Below are positions 47,468 through 56,349 of a stretch of DNA of 64,000 nt, in pieces. Location of the stretch: NCBI RefSeq assembly GCF_039555535.1, contig NZ_CP154630.1, positions 1,935,001 to 1,999,000 on the forward strand, given 5' to 3'. Numbering within the stretch: the stretch's first letter is position 1; the number at the start of each line of letters is the position of its first letter. The position numbers and the translations under genes were made by a program. This DNA is from Stenotrophomonas maltophilia (GTDB lineage Bacteria; Pseudomonadota; Gammaproteobacteria; Xanthomonadales; Xanthomonadaceae). Under the pieces are notes generated by a model. The model saw only the letters and a list, made by a program, of their open reading frames with translations, did not search any database and was not told the origin of the DNA.

Positions 47468-48820
47468 ATGGCAGAAGCAAAGAAAATCGGGGTGGTCGGA
47501 GCCACCTTCCTCGTCGCCGGCAACATGATGGGCTCAGGCGTGTTCCTGCTGCCCTCCAGCCTGGCCAAGATCGGTACCGCCTCGATCTGGGGCTGGCTGA
47601 TCACCACCGCGGGCGCGCTGCTGCTGGCCTTCGTGTTCGCCAAGCTGGGCAAGCTGGCACCGAAGGCGGGCGGTCCGTACGCATACGCGCGTGACTGGTT
47701 CGGCCCGTACATGGGCTTCCAGACCAACACCATCTACTGGTTCGCCAACTGGATCGGCAACGTCGCCATCCCGATCGCGGCGGTCGGCTACTTCAGCTAC
47801 TTTTTCCCGATCCTGTCCGAGCCGCTGGTGCGCTGCATCGCGGTGCTGATCCTGGTGTGGGCGCTGAGCTTCGCCAATGTGATCGGCCCGGCCTTCGTCA
47901 GCCGCGTGCAGACGGTCACCACCAGCTTTGCGCTGGTCCCGATCCTGGGCATCGCCATCTTCGGCTGGTTCTTCTTCGATGCCGATATCTTCAAGGGCGC
48001 CTACAACGTGTCCGGCGAGTCGAACTTCGGCGCGATCTCCAGCGCTGCGGCACTGACCCTGTGGGCGTTCATCGGCGTTGAATCGGCGTCGGTGACTGCG
48101 GGCGTGGTCGAGAACCCGGAAAAGAACGTGGCCCGTGCCACGCTGGCCGGCGTGTTCCTGGCCGCGATCGCCTACATCGCCAGTTCCTCGGTGATCATGG
48201 GCATGGTGCCCAATGGCGAGCTGCAGACCTCCGATGCCCCGTTTGCGCTGGCTGCGGCCAAGGCGGTGGGCGGTTGGGGCGGTGCGCTGGTCAGCCTGTG
48301 TGCCTTCATCGGTGCGGCAGGCTCGCTCGGCGGCTGGATCCTGCTGACCGCACAGAGCGCCAAGGCCGCCTCCGATGACGGCCTGTTCCCGAGCATTTTC
48401 AGCAAGACCAACAAGGACGACGTGCCGGTCAAGGGCGTGCTGATCGTGGCCGTGCTGATGACCCTGGCGGTGCTGGTCACCTCCACTTCGGAAACCGCGT
48501 CTGCCCAGTTCGACGTGATCACCTCGGCGGCGGTGGTGCTGACCCTGCTGCCCTACATCTACTCGTGCGTGGCCTGCTACTTCGTGGTCGAACGCTCGCA
48601 CACGATCATCCATACCGGCGCGTTCTGGACGCTGACCAGCCTGACCGTCGTGTACTGCCTGTGGGCGATCTACGGCTCGTCGGGAACCATCGTGCAGTAC
48701 GCGTTCCTGTTCGTGCTGTTCATCACCGTGTTCTATCCCTTCTTCAGCGAGGAGCGCCGCCAGCAGCGGCAGCGCGCCCGCGAGGCTTCGGCGATCAGTG
48801 CCGGCGCCCAGCGTTCCTGA
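47468..48820 (+). CDS. adiC: AdiC-type arginine:agmatine antiporter
   Basis: 450 residues from ATG 47468 (GGAG nine bases upstream). Twelve transmembrane helices of the APC fold. Residues lining the AdiC substrate site are kept: GNMMGSG in helix 1, the Asn in WIGN (helix 3), Glu in FIGVESASV (helix 6) and Trp in SLGGWILL (helix 8). AdiC swaps external arginine for internal agmatine, removing a proton per cycle when paired with a decarboxylase. The decarboxylase gene follows 20 bp downstream. Confidence 0.88.
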   Translation: MAEAKKIGVVGATFLVAGNMMGSGVFLLPSSLAKIGTASIWGWLITTAGALLLAFVFAKLGKLAPKAGGPYAYARDWFGPYMGFQTNTIYWFANWIGNVAIPIAAVGYFSYFFPILSEPLVRCIAVLILVWALSFANVIGPAFVSRVQTVTTSFALVPILGIAIFGWFFFDADIFKGAYNVSGESNFGAISSAAALTLWAFIGVESASVTAGVVENPEKNVARATLAGVFLAAIAYIASSSVIMGMVPNGELQTSDAPFALAAAKAVGGWGGALVSLCAFIGAAGSLGGWILLTAQSAKAASDDGLFPSIFSKTNKDDVPVKGVLIVAVLMTLAVLVTSTSETASAQFDVITSAAVVLTLLPYIYSCVACYFVVERSHTIIHTGAFWTLTSLTVVYCLWAIYGSSGTIVQYAFLFVLFITVFYPFFSEERRQQRQRAREASAISAGAQRS

Positions 48821-48840
48821 GTTAGACAAGGAGAATCAAC

Positions 48841-51129
48841 GTGTACTTCAAGTCCCTGGACTATCCGGTCATTGTCATCGACAACGACTACGAGTCGCCG
48901 CGCATCGGCGGCATCCTGATCCGTGCCCTGGTTGAAGAGCTGCGCAGCAATGACCAGCGGGTGCTGTGTGGCCTGAACCTGGACGATGCCCGTGCCGGTG
49001 CCCGAACCTACGTGGCGGCGTCGGCGGTGCTGATCTCGATCGACGGCAGCGAGGAAGTGGATGGCGAGTTCCAGCGCCTGACTGCGTTCCTGCGCGAGCA
49101 GAGCGCGCGCCGCGCCAACCTGCCGGTGTTCCTGTACGGCGAGCGCCGCACCATCGAGAAGGTGCCGAGCAAGCTGCTCAAGTACATCCACGGCTTCATT
49201 TTCCTGTTCGAAGACACCAAGAGCTTCATCTCGCGGCAGGTGATGCGCGCGGCCGAAGACTACATGAAGAACCTGCTGCCGCCGTTCTTCAAGGCGCTGA
49301 TCCACCATGCGGCCGAGTCGAACTATTCCTGGCACACGCCGGGCCATGCCGGCGGCGTGGCGTTCACCAAGTCGCCGGTCGGTCGTGCATTCCACCAGTT
49401 CTACGGTGAGAACACCCTGCGCAGCGACCTGTCGATCTCGGTGCCGGAGCTGGGCTCGCTGCTCGACCACACCGGCCCGATCAAGGACGCCGAGAACGAA
49501 GCGGCACGCAACTTCGGTGCCGACCATACCTTCTTCGTGACCAACGGCACCTCCACCGCCAACAAGATCGTCTGGCACGGCACGGTGGCCCGCGGCGACG
49601 TGGTGTTCGTCGACCGCAACTGCCACAAGTCGCTGCTGCACGCGCTGATCATGACCGGCGCGGTGCCGGTGTACTTCACCCCCAGCCGCAACGCGCACGG
49701 CATCATCGGCCCGATCAGCCTGGACCAGTTCACGCCGGAATCGCTGCAGCAGCGCATCGCCGCCAACCCGCTGGCCAGCAAGGCCTACCAGGCTGGCTCC
49801 AAGCCGCGCATCGCGGTGGTCACCAACTCGACCTATGACGGCCTGTGCTACAACGCCGAGAAGATCGCCGACGAGATCGGCAGCGCGGTCGACTTCCTGC
49901 ACTTCGATGAAGCCTGGTACGCCTATGCCGCGTTCCATCCGTTCTACGAGAACCACTACGGCATGGCCAAGGGCAAGCCGCGCGAGCAGGATGCGATCAT
50001 CTTCACCACGCATTCCACGCACAAGCTGCTGGCCGCGTTCTCGCAGGCGTCGATGATCCACGTGCGCAATTCGGCGCAGCGCGACTTGGATGCCGAGCGC
50101 TTCAACGAGTCGTTCATGATGCACACCTCGACCAGCCCGCATTACGGGGTGATCGCGGCCTGTGATGTGGCGTCGAAGATGATGGAAGGCGACGCCGGCC
50201 GTTCGCTGGTGCAGGAAATGCATGACGAGGCGATCGCGTTCCGTCGCGCGATGCTGCACGTGCGTGACGACCTTGGCCGCGATGACTGGTGGTTCAGCGT
50301 GTGGCAGCCCACCAAGGTCGAACGCAGCCTGGACAAGGGCGATACGCCGGCACCGCTGGTGGCCAAGCGCGAGGAGTGGTACCTGCAGCCGGATGCGCAC
50401 TGGCATGGTTTCGAGAACCTGGTCGACGACTATGTGCTGATCGACCCGATCAAGGTGACCCTGCTGACCCCGGGCCTGGCGATGGACGGCAGCATGGGCA
50501 AGCTGGGCATTCCGGCGGCGGTGCTGAGCAAGTTCCTGTGGGGCCGCGGCATCACTGTGGAGAAGACCAACCTGTACTCGGTGCTGTTCCTGTTCTCGAT
50601 GGGTATCACCAAGGGCAAGTGGAGCACGCTGGTCACCGAACTGATGGCATTCAAGGAACTGTACGACCGCAACGCGCCGCTCAGCCAGGCACTGCCGTCG
50701 CTGGCGGCCGACTATCCGAACGCCTACGCTGGTTGGGGCCTGCGTGACCTGTGCGATGCGCTGCATGCGTTCAACCAGGAGTTCTCGGTGGCCAAGGTGA
50801 TGCGCGAGATGTACGTGGACCTGCCGACGCCGGTGATGACCCCGGCCGATGCCTACAACCACCTCGTCAAGGGCGAGATCGAGCGGGTCGACATCGAGCA
50901 GCTCAGTGGCCGCGTCGCGGCGACCATGCTGGTTCCGTACCCGCCGGGCATTCCCACCATCATGCCGGGCGAGCGTTTCGGCGACAGTGACGAACCGATC
51001 ATCCAGTCGCTGCGCATCGCCCGCGAGCAGAACGCGCGCTTCCCGGGCTTCGAGTCGGATGTGCACGGGCTGATCATCCAGCAGGACGGCGACGTGACAT
51101 CGTACAAGGTGGAGGTGCTGAAGGCCTGA
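48841..51129 (+). CDS. adiA: Acid-inducible amino-acid decarboxylase, AdiA-like
   Basis: 762 residues from GTG 48841 with AAGGAG seven bases before; AdiA of E. coli is 755. N-terminal receiver-like wing domain, then the fold-type I PLP core: HTPGHAGG, HFDEAWYAY with Asp356, and HSTHK with the Schiff-base Lys395; the C-terminal domain has MTPADAYNHLVKGE and PYPPGIPTIMPGE. It decarboxylates arginine or a related basic amino acid, consuming a proton. The conserved antiporter residues favour arginine, yet S. maltophilia is known for lysine decarboxylation, so the substrate is open. Confidence 0.87.
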   Translation: MYFKSLDYPVIVIDNDYESPRIGGILIRALVEELRSNDQRVLCGLNLDDARAGARTYVAASAVLISIDGSEEVDGEFQRLTAFLREQSARRANLPVFLYGERRTIEKVPSKLLKYIHGFIFLFEDTKSFISRQVMRAAEDYMKNLLPPFFKALIHHAAESNYSWHTPGHAGGVAFTKSPVGRAFHQFYGENTLRSDLSISVPELGSLLDHTGPIKDAENEAARNFGADHTFFVTNGTSTANKIVWHGTVARGDVVFVDRNCHKSLLHALIMTGAVPVYFTPSRNAHGIIGPISLDQFTPESLQQRIAANPLASKAYQAGSKPRIAVVTNSTYDGLCYNAEKIADEIGSAVDFLHFDEAWYAYAAFHPFYENHYGMAKGKPREQDAIIFTTHSTHKLLAAFSQASMIHVRNSAQRDLDAERFNESFMMHTSTSPHYGVIAACDVASKMMEGDAGRSLVQEMHDEAIAFRRAMLHVRDDLGRDDWWFSVWQPTKVERSLDKGDTPAPLVAKREEWYLQPDAHWHGFENLVDDYVLIDPIKVTLLTPGLAMDGSMGKLGIPAAVLSKFLWGRGITVEKTNLYSVLFLFSMGITKGKWSTLVTELMAFKELYDRNAPLSQALPSLAADYPNAYAGWGLRDLCDALHAFNQEFSVAKVMREMYVDLPTPVMTPADAYNHLVKGEIERVDIEQLSGRVAATMLVPYPPGIPTIMPGERFGDSDEPIIQSLRIAREQNARFPGFESDVHGLIIQQDGDVTSYKVEVLKA

Positions 51130-51157
51130 CCGGCGACGGTCGGCCCTTTGGCGAACG

Positions 51158-52060
51158 ATGGATACCGCGCGCGAGCAACGCATCCTGAAGTTCTCGATCG
51201 GGGTCACCATCGCGGTCAGCGCGGTCGGCTTCAGCGGTGGCCTGCTGGTGGGATCGCAGGCCATCCTGTTCGACGGCGTGTACAGCCTGGTCGACGTTGC
51301 CCTGACCCTGGTGTCATTGTCGGTGCTGCGACTGGTGGCGCGGGAACAGAGCCCGCGCTTCCAGTACGGCTACTGGCACCTGGAGCCGATGGTCGAGGCA
51401 CTCGGTGGGGTGATCCTGTCGTTGGCCTGCGTCTATGCGCTGGCCAACGCGGTGATCGGTTTGACCACGGGCGGGCACGAAGTGAAGTTCGGGCCTGCGC
51501 TGTGGTGGGCAGCATTGCTGAGTGCCAGCAACCTGGCGATGGCCGCGTTCGTCGCGCAGCGTGCGCGGCGCCTGCGCTCGGCGTTGTTGTGGCTGGACGT
51601 GCGTGGCTGGCTGTTGGGTGGGCTGATGAGCCTGGCGGTGGTGCTGGCCTTCGTACTGGCACTGGCGTTGCACGGCGGCGAGTGGCACCACTGGGTGCCT
51701 TACCTTGATTCGATCGTGCTGGCATTGATCAGCCTGGCGGTGCTGCCGGTGCCGGCGCGCAGCGCCTGGAAAGCCATGCGCGAGGTGCTGCAGGTGGCCC
51801 CGGACGATCTGGACCGGCGCGTGCAGCAGGTGATGCAGGCGTTCGTGGCCGAGCACGGCTATGCCGGATTCACCAGCCATGTGGCGAAGATGGGGCGCAT
51901 GCGGTTCATCGAGATCCATGTGCTGGCTGACCCGACGACGCCGTTGGGTTCGGTGGGCGCGGTCGATGCGATGCGCGACGAGATCGCGGTACGCCTGGAT
52001 GCCCGTGGCGGCACGTTCTGGCTGACCATCGATTTCACCGCCGACCCGGCGTGGACGTAG
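51158..52060 (+). CDS. Cation diffusion facilitator family transporter
   Basis: 300 residues, six transmembrane helices. FDGVYSLVDVALTLVSL and the paired WLDVRGWLLGG carry the metal-site acidic residues of CDF proteins, though the typical HxxxD is DGxxxLVD here. A C-terminal cytosolic domain of about 90 residues follows (VQQVMQAFVAEHGYAGFTSHVAKMGRMRFIEIHV). It exports a divalent metal in exchange for protons; metal not predictable. 28 bp after adiA, possibly on the same transcript. Confidence 0.88.
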   Translation: MDTAREQRILKFSIGVTIAVSAVGFSGGLLVGSQAILFDGVYSLVDVALTLVSLSVLRLVAREQSPRFQYGYWHLEPMVEALGGVILSLACVYALANAVIGLTTGGHEVKFGPALWWAALLSASNLAMAAFVAQRARRLRSALLWLDVRGWLLGGLMSLAVVLAFVLALALHGGEWHHWVPYLDSIVLALISLAVLPVPARSAWKAMREVLQVAPDDLDRRVQQVMQAFVAEHGYAGFTSHVAKMGRMRFIEIHVLADPTTPLGSVGAVDAMRDEIAVRLDARGGTFWLTIDFTADPAWT

Positions 52061-52109
52061 CCCCGCTTCTTTGGCACCGGGGCCTCGCCCGGCCAGGTTC
52101 CGTTCCCCT

Positions 52110-52217
52110 GTAGAGCCGAGCCCATGCTCGGCTGCCGTTCGCATGGAGCAGCCGAGCATGGGCTCGGCTCTACAACTGCCGTTCGCATGGAGCAGCCGAG
52201 CATCGGCCCGGCGATAC
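52110..52217. repeat. SMAG REP cluster with a 45-bp direct repeat
   Basis: GTAGAGCCGAGCCCATGCTC (52110) faces its inverse (52148-52174), and a third degenerate unit (52191-52217) follows. The segment TGCCGTTCGCATGGAGCAGC occurs twice, 45 bp apart, showing that one unit was duplicated. No gene in the gap 52061-52320. Confidence 0.8.
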
Positions 52218-52320
52218 AGCACGCTGCGATCGTTGCGCATGGCGGACTGCTCTGTTGCGCGGGGTGTATTTGACCTCAACCCGGGTTGAGGTCGCAGACT
52301 GCCTCGCAGCTCCACAGCGC

Positions 52321-53034
52321 CTAGCGCAGGTAGTACTCCACCGGTACCACCAGTTCCTGAGGTGCCTTCAGTTCATCGGGAATTGGGGGGAGTGGCTGGG
52401 CGCGACGGAAGGTCTGCAGGGCTGCGTCATCGAGCATCGGCTGGCCACTGGACTGCTCCAGCCGCAGGGCCAGCAGGCGACCTTCGCGGTCGATGCTGGC
52501 CCTGACCCAGGCAGTGCCCTGCTGCCGGCGCGAGCGCGCGGCGGCGGGGTAATAGCGGTAACGTTCCAGCCGCGCCATCAGGCGGGCTTCCCACTGGTCG
52601 CTGGCGGCGCCGGCCTGGAAGTCTGCCGGTGGCGCGTCCGGAGCGGGCGGCGCGGCCGTGATCGATGCCGGTGCGGGACTTGCATCGGTCGCGGCCGCAG
52701 GCGGGGCGACCGGCACTGGCTGGCGGCCCGTGCCACCCGTTTCGCTGGCGGCCTGCTCTCCGTCGCGCGCCGCCGTAGACTTGGGCGGCGGCGGTGACTT
52801 CGTGGGCTGCGAGGCGCGGGCCTGCTGCGCCTGGCTGGGGGTTTCGGCCTGGCGCTCCTCTACCGGCTGTGGCGGCGTGGCCGGTGCCAGCAGGCGCAGG
52901 CTGATGCGCACGTCCTGCTCCGGCGGCGGCAGCATCGGCGGCATCGCGACCCAGTGCACCAACAGCAGCAGTGGCAGCAGATGCAGGACGACGGTGATCG
53001 CGATCGCCTGCCAGTGTTGGCCGCGCTCACTCAT
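52321..53034 (-). CDS. tonB: TonB energy transducer, dedicated to the receptor operon
   Basis: 237 residues from ATG 53034. One N-terminal transmembrane helix (AIAITVVLHLLPLLLLVHWVA), a 130-residue Pro/Ala/Gln-rich span, and a C-terminal TonB domain (RYRYYPAAARSRRQQGTAWVRASIDREGRLLALRLEQSSGQPMLDDAALQ, with YP and GxAxVR marks). Last gene of the uptake operon; the start overlaps the ChaN stop by eight bases. It would couple proton motive force from ExbBD encoded elsewhere to the haem receptor. Confidence 0.9.
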   Translation of the reverse strand: MSERGQHWQAIAITVVLHLLPLLLLVHWVAMPPMLPPPEQDVRISLRLLAPATPPQPVEERQAETPSQAQQARASQPTKSPPPPKSTAARDGEQAASETGGTGRQPVPVAPPAAATDASPAPASITAAPPAPDAPPADFQAGAASDQWEARLMARLERYRYYPAAARSRRQQGTAWVRASIDREGRLLALRLEQSSGQPMLDDAALQTFRRAQPLPPIPDELKAPQELVVPVEYYLR

Positions 53035-53827
53035 CGTCCAGCACCCACAGCAGATCGGCATCAGCTGCATCGACGGTTTCACCCGGTGAAGCCAATGCGA
53101 TCACCAACGCAGGCGTATCCGGTGACAGGTAGCCCGGTACCCCGGTACCGCGCAGTACATGCCAGCGACCTGCTACCAGCAGCGCCGGTGCGGGCGCGTC
53201 GAGCAGCACCTGCGCCATGCGCGTGTCGCGGGCCTGTTGTACGGCCAGCATCCCTTCCAGCATCGGTGCCGCGTCTGCGTGCTGGGCCAGCACCACCGCC
53301 GACAGGCGCTGGCGGGCAGCGGCCACTGGGAATCGCACGCCCTCGGTCGAGGCCAGCAGCGCGTTGACCTCGGCACGCGACAGGTTGCCACCGAACAACG
53401 GCGTGCCTGCATCGGCAGCCTCCCGTACCAGCCCGCCATACGCGGCCCACGGCCAGCGCGCATCCCAGTCCAGCAGATCCTGCAGGCGTGCACCCTCGGC
53501 ATGGGTGCCCCTGGCCAGCCAGCGCTGCACCCGTTGCAGGCGCGGCTGGCGCTCGCTGGCAATCATCTCCATCACCAGCGCGCCTTGCGGGCGCACCTGT
53601 TGCAGGGCATGCAGCAGCCAGCGCTGGGCCGCATGGTCTCCGGCGAGGTCATGGCGTTCACCCAGCAGCAGCCGCTGCGCATTGGCCGCACGCTGCACGA
53701 ATGCGGCCTCGTCCAGATGCTGGCCGCTGGCCAGGTCGGTCACCGTGCCGGGCATCGACTGGGCGCCAGCCACGCCCGCCAGCGCCAGCAGGCACAGCGG
53801 CAACCAGCGACGGCTAGAACGCCACAT
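53027..53827 (-). CDS. ChaN/PhuW-like haem-binding protein
   Basis: 266 residues from ATG 53827, overlapping the receptor stop by 14 bases. Signal peptide to LAGVAGAQ. The ChaN pattern follows: LLGERHDLAGDHAAQRWLLHALQ, LVMEMIASERQP, a Trp-rich loop, and APALLVAGRWHVLRGTGVPGYL. ChaN homologues bind haem between two monomers and occur in iron-regulated uptake operons. Position between receptor and TonB supports haem as the ligand. Confidence 0.88.
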   Translation of the reverse strand: MWRSSRRWLPLCLLALAGVAGAQSMPGTVTDLASGQHLDEAAFVQRAANAQRLLLGERHDLAGDHAAQRWLLHALQQVRPQGALVMEMIASERQPRLQRVQRWLARGTHAEGARLQDLLDWDARWPWAAYGGLVREAADAGTPLFGGNLSRAEVNALLASTEGVRFPVAAARQRLSAVVLAQHADAAPMLEGMLAVQQARDTRMAQVLLDAPAPALLVAGRWHVLRGTGVPGYLSPDTPALVIALASPGETVDAADADLLWVLDDE

Positions 53828-56285
53828 TGATGCCCATCGAGACGGTGCGGCCACGGCCGTTGCCGCGGTCCAGGATCGGGCTGAAGATGCTGTCGATCGA
53901 GGCATTGTTGTCATAGGACTTGTTCTGCAGGTTTTCGATGTTCAGCCACAGCGTGGTATTGGCCTGTGGCTTGAAGCTGGCGTAGAAGTCGAGCAGCACA
54001 CCGGTGCCGCCGGTCTTGCGGGTCTGGAAGAAGTCGTAGCCTTCCTCGGTGGGCCCGGAGTATTCGGCGCGCAGGCCGGCCTGCACGCGCTGCTGCCACC
54101 AGCGGCCGCCCACGTCCAGCGTCCAGTAGCGGTCGGGCAGGGCGGTGATGTCTTCCAGGTTGACGAACTCGATGGCCGGTGCGCTGGTGCGCGAGCGGGT
54201 CCAGCTGAGCGTGGCGTGGTAGTGCTCACTGGCGTAGTGCGCTTCCAGCTCGATGCCGCGCATGCGTACAACGCCCGGGTGGTTCATCCAGCGCGTGGTG
54301 GTGGTGAAGTCGTCTGCATCCAGCACATCGGTCCAGGCATTGAGCTGCGGATCGCTGTCGATCGGCACCACGAACGGCTCCAGTTCCGGCGGATGCACGA
54401 TCAGCAGGTACTGCGGCTTGATGTAGTCGCGGATGCGGTTGTCGAAACGGGTGATGCGCAGCTGCGCCAGGTCACCGTCGACCAGCAGCGAATCGGTGCT
54501 GAGGTTGGCACCGAACTGCAGGTTGCGTGAGCGCTCGCGGCGCAGGAACGGATTGGCACCTACGCCGTCGGCATCACTCATGCCCTCCAACGGGATCTTC
54601 TCGAAGAACATCTCCTGCACACGCGGCGGCCGCGAGGTGCGCGAGACTTCAGCGAACAGCTGCAGCCAGTCGGTGGCCTGCAGTGAGAGTGCCAGGCTGG
54701 GGCTGAGCGCGCGCTCGCTGCGGCGCACGTCGATGTCGCCGCCATGGATCTCCGTGCATTGGCCCGGCACGTCGGAACACACCGGGATATGGCCGCGGAT
54801 GCCGTATCGATCCTGGCGCAGGCCAGCGGTCAGCGCGTAGATGTCGTATTGCAGTTCCAGGGTGCTGAACACGCTGTCGAGCTTGCTGCGGCCCTGTGGG
54901 TTGGCACCGCGCAGGATAGGGGTGTCGGCCACGTAGATGTCCGACTGATGCTTGATGCCGGTGTTCCACCGCGCCTGCAGGGCGCCGATATCAAAGCGGC
55001 TGGTGTTGTCGACGGTCCAGCTGCTCAGGCTGCTGTGGGTGCGGCGGCCGATGTAGCTCGAATCCTCCACCGGCGGGTAGAACAGCCGGGTCTTGTTGCT
55101 GGCGAAGGTGGCACGCAGGTCGATCCACGGCGTATAGGGCGTGTAGTGGTAGCTGGCGCGCTGGTTGCGCGCGGAAATCTGCCACGGGTAATTGTGGTAG
55201 AAGTCGTTTTCGTAGCGCATGTGGCTCAGGTCCAGCCGATGCTGGTCGCTGGGCTGCAGGCGGGCTTTCAGCAGCCAGCTGCTGGGCTGCTGGCTGCCCG
55301 GGTCGGCAGCGTTCTTCTGCCCACGGGCGGTGGCGTATTCGCTGCTGTGGCTGCTGCTGGCAGCGGCCAGCAGGCCGAACTGGCGATCACCGCCGTCCTC
55401 GCTGTGGCGCCAGGCGCCGGCGAAGGTGCGGCCGCTGCCATAGCCGTTGTTGCCATGCCGGTAGCCCGCGCGCAGGCCCCAGTCGCGACCCTCGCCGAGC
55501 AGATCGTCGATATCGAGCGTGCGGAAGTTGGCACTGCCGGCCAGCGTACCAGCGCCGTCACCGCCAGCGACCGCACCGCGCTGCACGTCCACACCGGCCA
55601 GCAGGAACGGATCGACGTAGGCGAAGGGGCCACCCGAGCCATGGCCGGCATTGTTGCGGAAGGTCTGGGTGACACCGTCGATCATGGTGTTGACCCGGCC
55701 GGCACCGGTCATGCCGCGGATGTTGACCTGCAGGCCCGGTTGGCTGCGCGAATGGAAGCTGTGGGTACCGGGCATCGAGCGCAGCAGGCTGTTGCCGTCC
55801 TGGCGTTCGGCCATCGCCAAGCGCTCGCTACCGACAGTGGGTGCGAAGCCATCGTGGGTGGCCGGCACGTACTGGCTGGCTCCGCTGCCCGGTGCATTGC
55901 CGTGCGCGGTGTCGCCCTGCACACGCAGCGGGCCGGTGCGGCGGCTGCCGTCGCGGCGTTCGGCCGGCGCCGGCTCCAGGGTGGCGCGGCGTGCATGGAT
56001 GAAGCGCGGACGCAGGCCGCTGCCGGCCAGCAGGTGCGACAGGGCCTGCGCATCGTCGAAGTCGCCGCGCAGCGCGGGCGCGGCATGACCGGCGGGAAGC
56101 GCCGCGCCGACGACCAGATCGATACCGGTCAGCCGGCTGTAGGCATCCAGTGCGGCAGGCAGTGGCTGGGCGGGCAGGTCATAGCTGCGCGTGGCGGCCT
56201 GTGCATGGGCACTGGTCGGCAGCAGTGGGACGGTGCCGGCGCAGGCCAGCGACAGGGCAAGGACAAGGGGGCGGGGGCACAGCAT
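53814..56285 (-). CDS. TonB-dependent haem/haemoprotein receptor with STN signalling domain
   Basis: 823 residues from ATG 56285. Signal peptide to SAHA, then an STN domain at about 30-110 (YDLPAQPLPAALDAYSRLTGIDLVVGAAL..ALSHLLAGSGL), a TonB-plug (SLLRSMPGTHSFH, GLQVNIRGMTG, FLLAGVDVQRG) and a 22-strand barrel. SRPPRVQEMFFE followed by NPFLRRERSRNLQFG matches the FRAP/NPNL motifs of haem receptors. The terminal strand ends in Phe. The STN domain and the upstream FecR/sigma pair mean binding of ligand is signalled to the cytoplasm. Confidence 0.92.
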   Translation of the reverse strand: MLCPRPLVLALSLACAGTVPLLPTSAHAQAATRSYDLPAQPLPAALDAYSRLTGIDLVVGAALPAGHAAPALRGDFDDAQALSHLLAGSGLRPRFIHARRATLEPAPAERRDGSRRTGPLRVQGDTAHGNAPGSGASQYVPATHDGFAPTVGSERLAMAERQDGNSLLRSMPGTHSFHSRSQPGLQVNIRGMTGAGRVNTMIDGVTQTFRNNAGHGSGGPFAYVDPFLLAGVDVQRGAVAGGDGAGTLAGSANFRTLDIDDLLGEGRDWGLRAGYRHGNNGYGSGRTFAGAWRHSEDGGDRQFGLLAAASSSHSSEYATARGQKNAADPGSQQPSSWLLKARLQPSDQHRLDLSHMRYENDFYHNYPWQISARNQRASYHYTPYTPWIDLRATFASNKTRLFYPPVEDSSYIGRRTHSSLSSWTVDNTSRFDIGALQARWNTGIKHQSDIYVADTPILRGANPQGRSKLDSVFSTLELQYDIYALTAGLRQDRYGIRGHIPVCSDVPGQCTEIHGGDIDVRRSERALSPSLALSLQATDWLQLFAEVSRTSRPPRVQEMFFEKIPLEGMSDADGVGANPFLRRERSRNLQFGANLSTDSLLVDGDLAQLRITRFDNRIRDYIKPQYLLIVHPPELEPFVVPIDSDPQLNAWTDVLDADDFTTTTRWMNHPGVVRMRGIELEAHYASEHYHATLSWTRSRTSAPAIEFVNLEDITALPDRYWTLDVGGRWWQQRVQAGLRAEYSGPTEEGYDFFQTRKTGGTGVLLDFYASFKPQANTTLWLNIENLQNKSYDNNASIDSIFSPILDRGNGRGRTVSMGINVAF

Positions 56286-56349
56286 CGGGGGCTCCAGGGG
56301 TTGACGCAGAGCGTCGTCATCCTGGGTAGACGCGGAACGAGGGCCGATG

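Noticed and set aside
48733..51264. 843-codon open frame antisense to adiA
   Set aside because: Shadow of a strongly biased gene; composition rich in His, Arg and Gln without any motif.
52110..52217. CRISPR-like repeats
   Set aside because: Palindromic REP units with a single duplication; no regular spacers and no cas genes.
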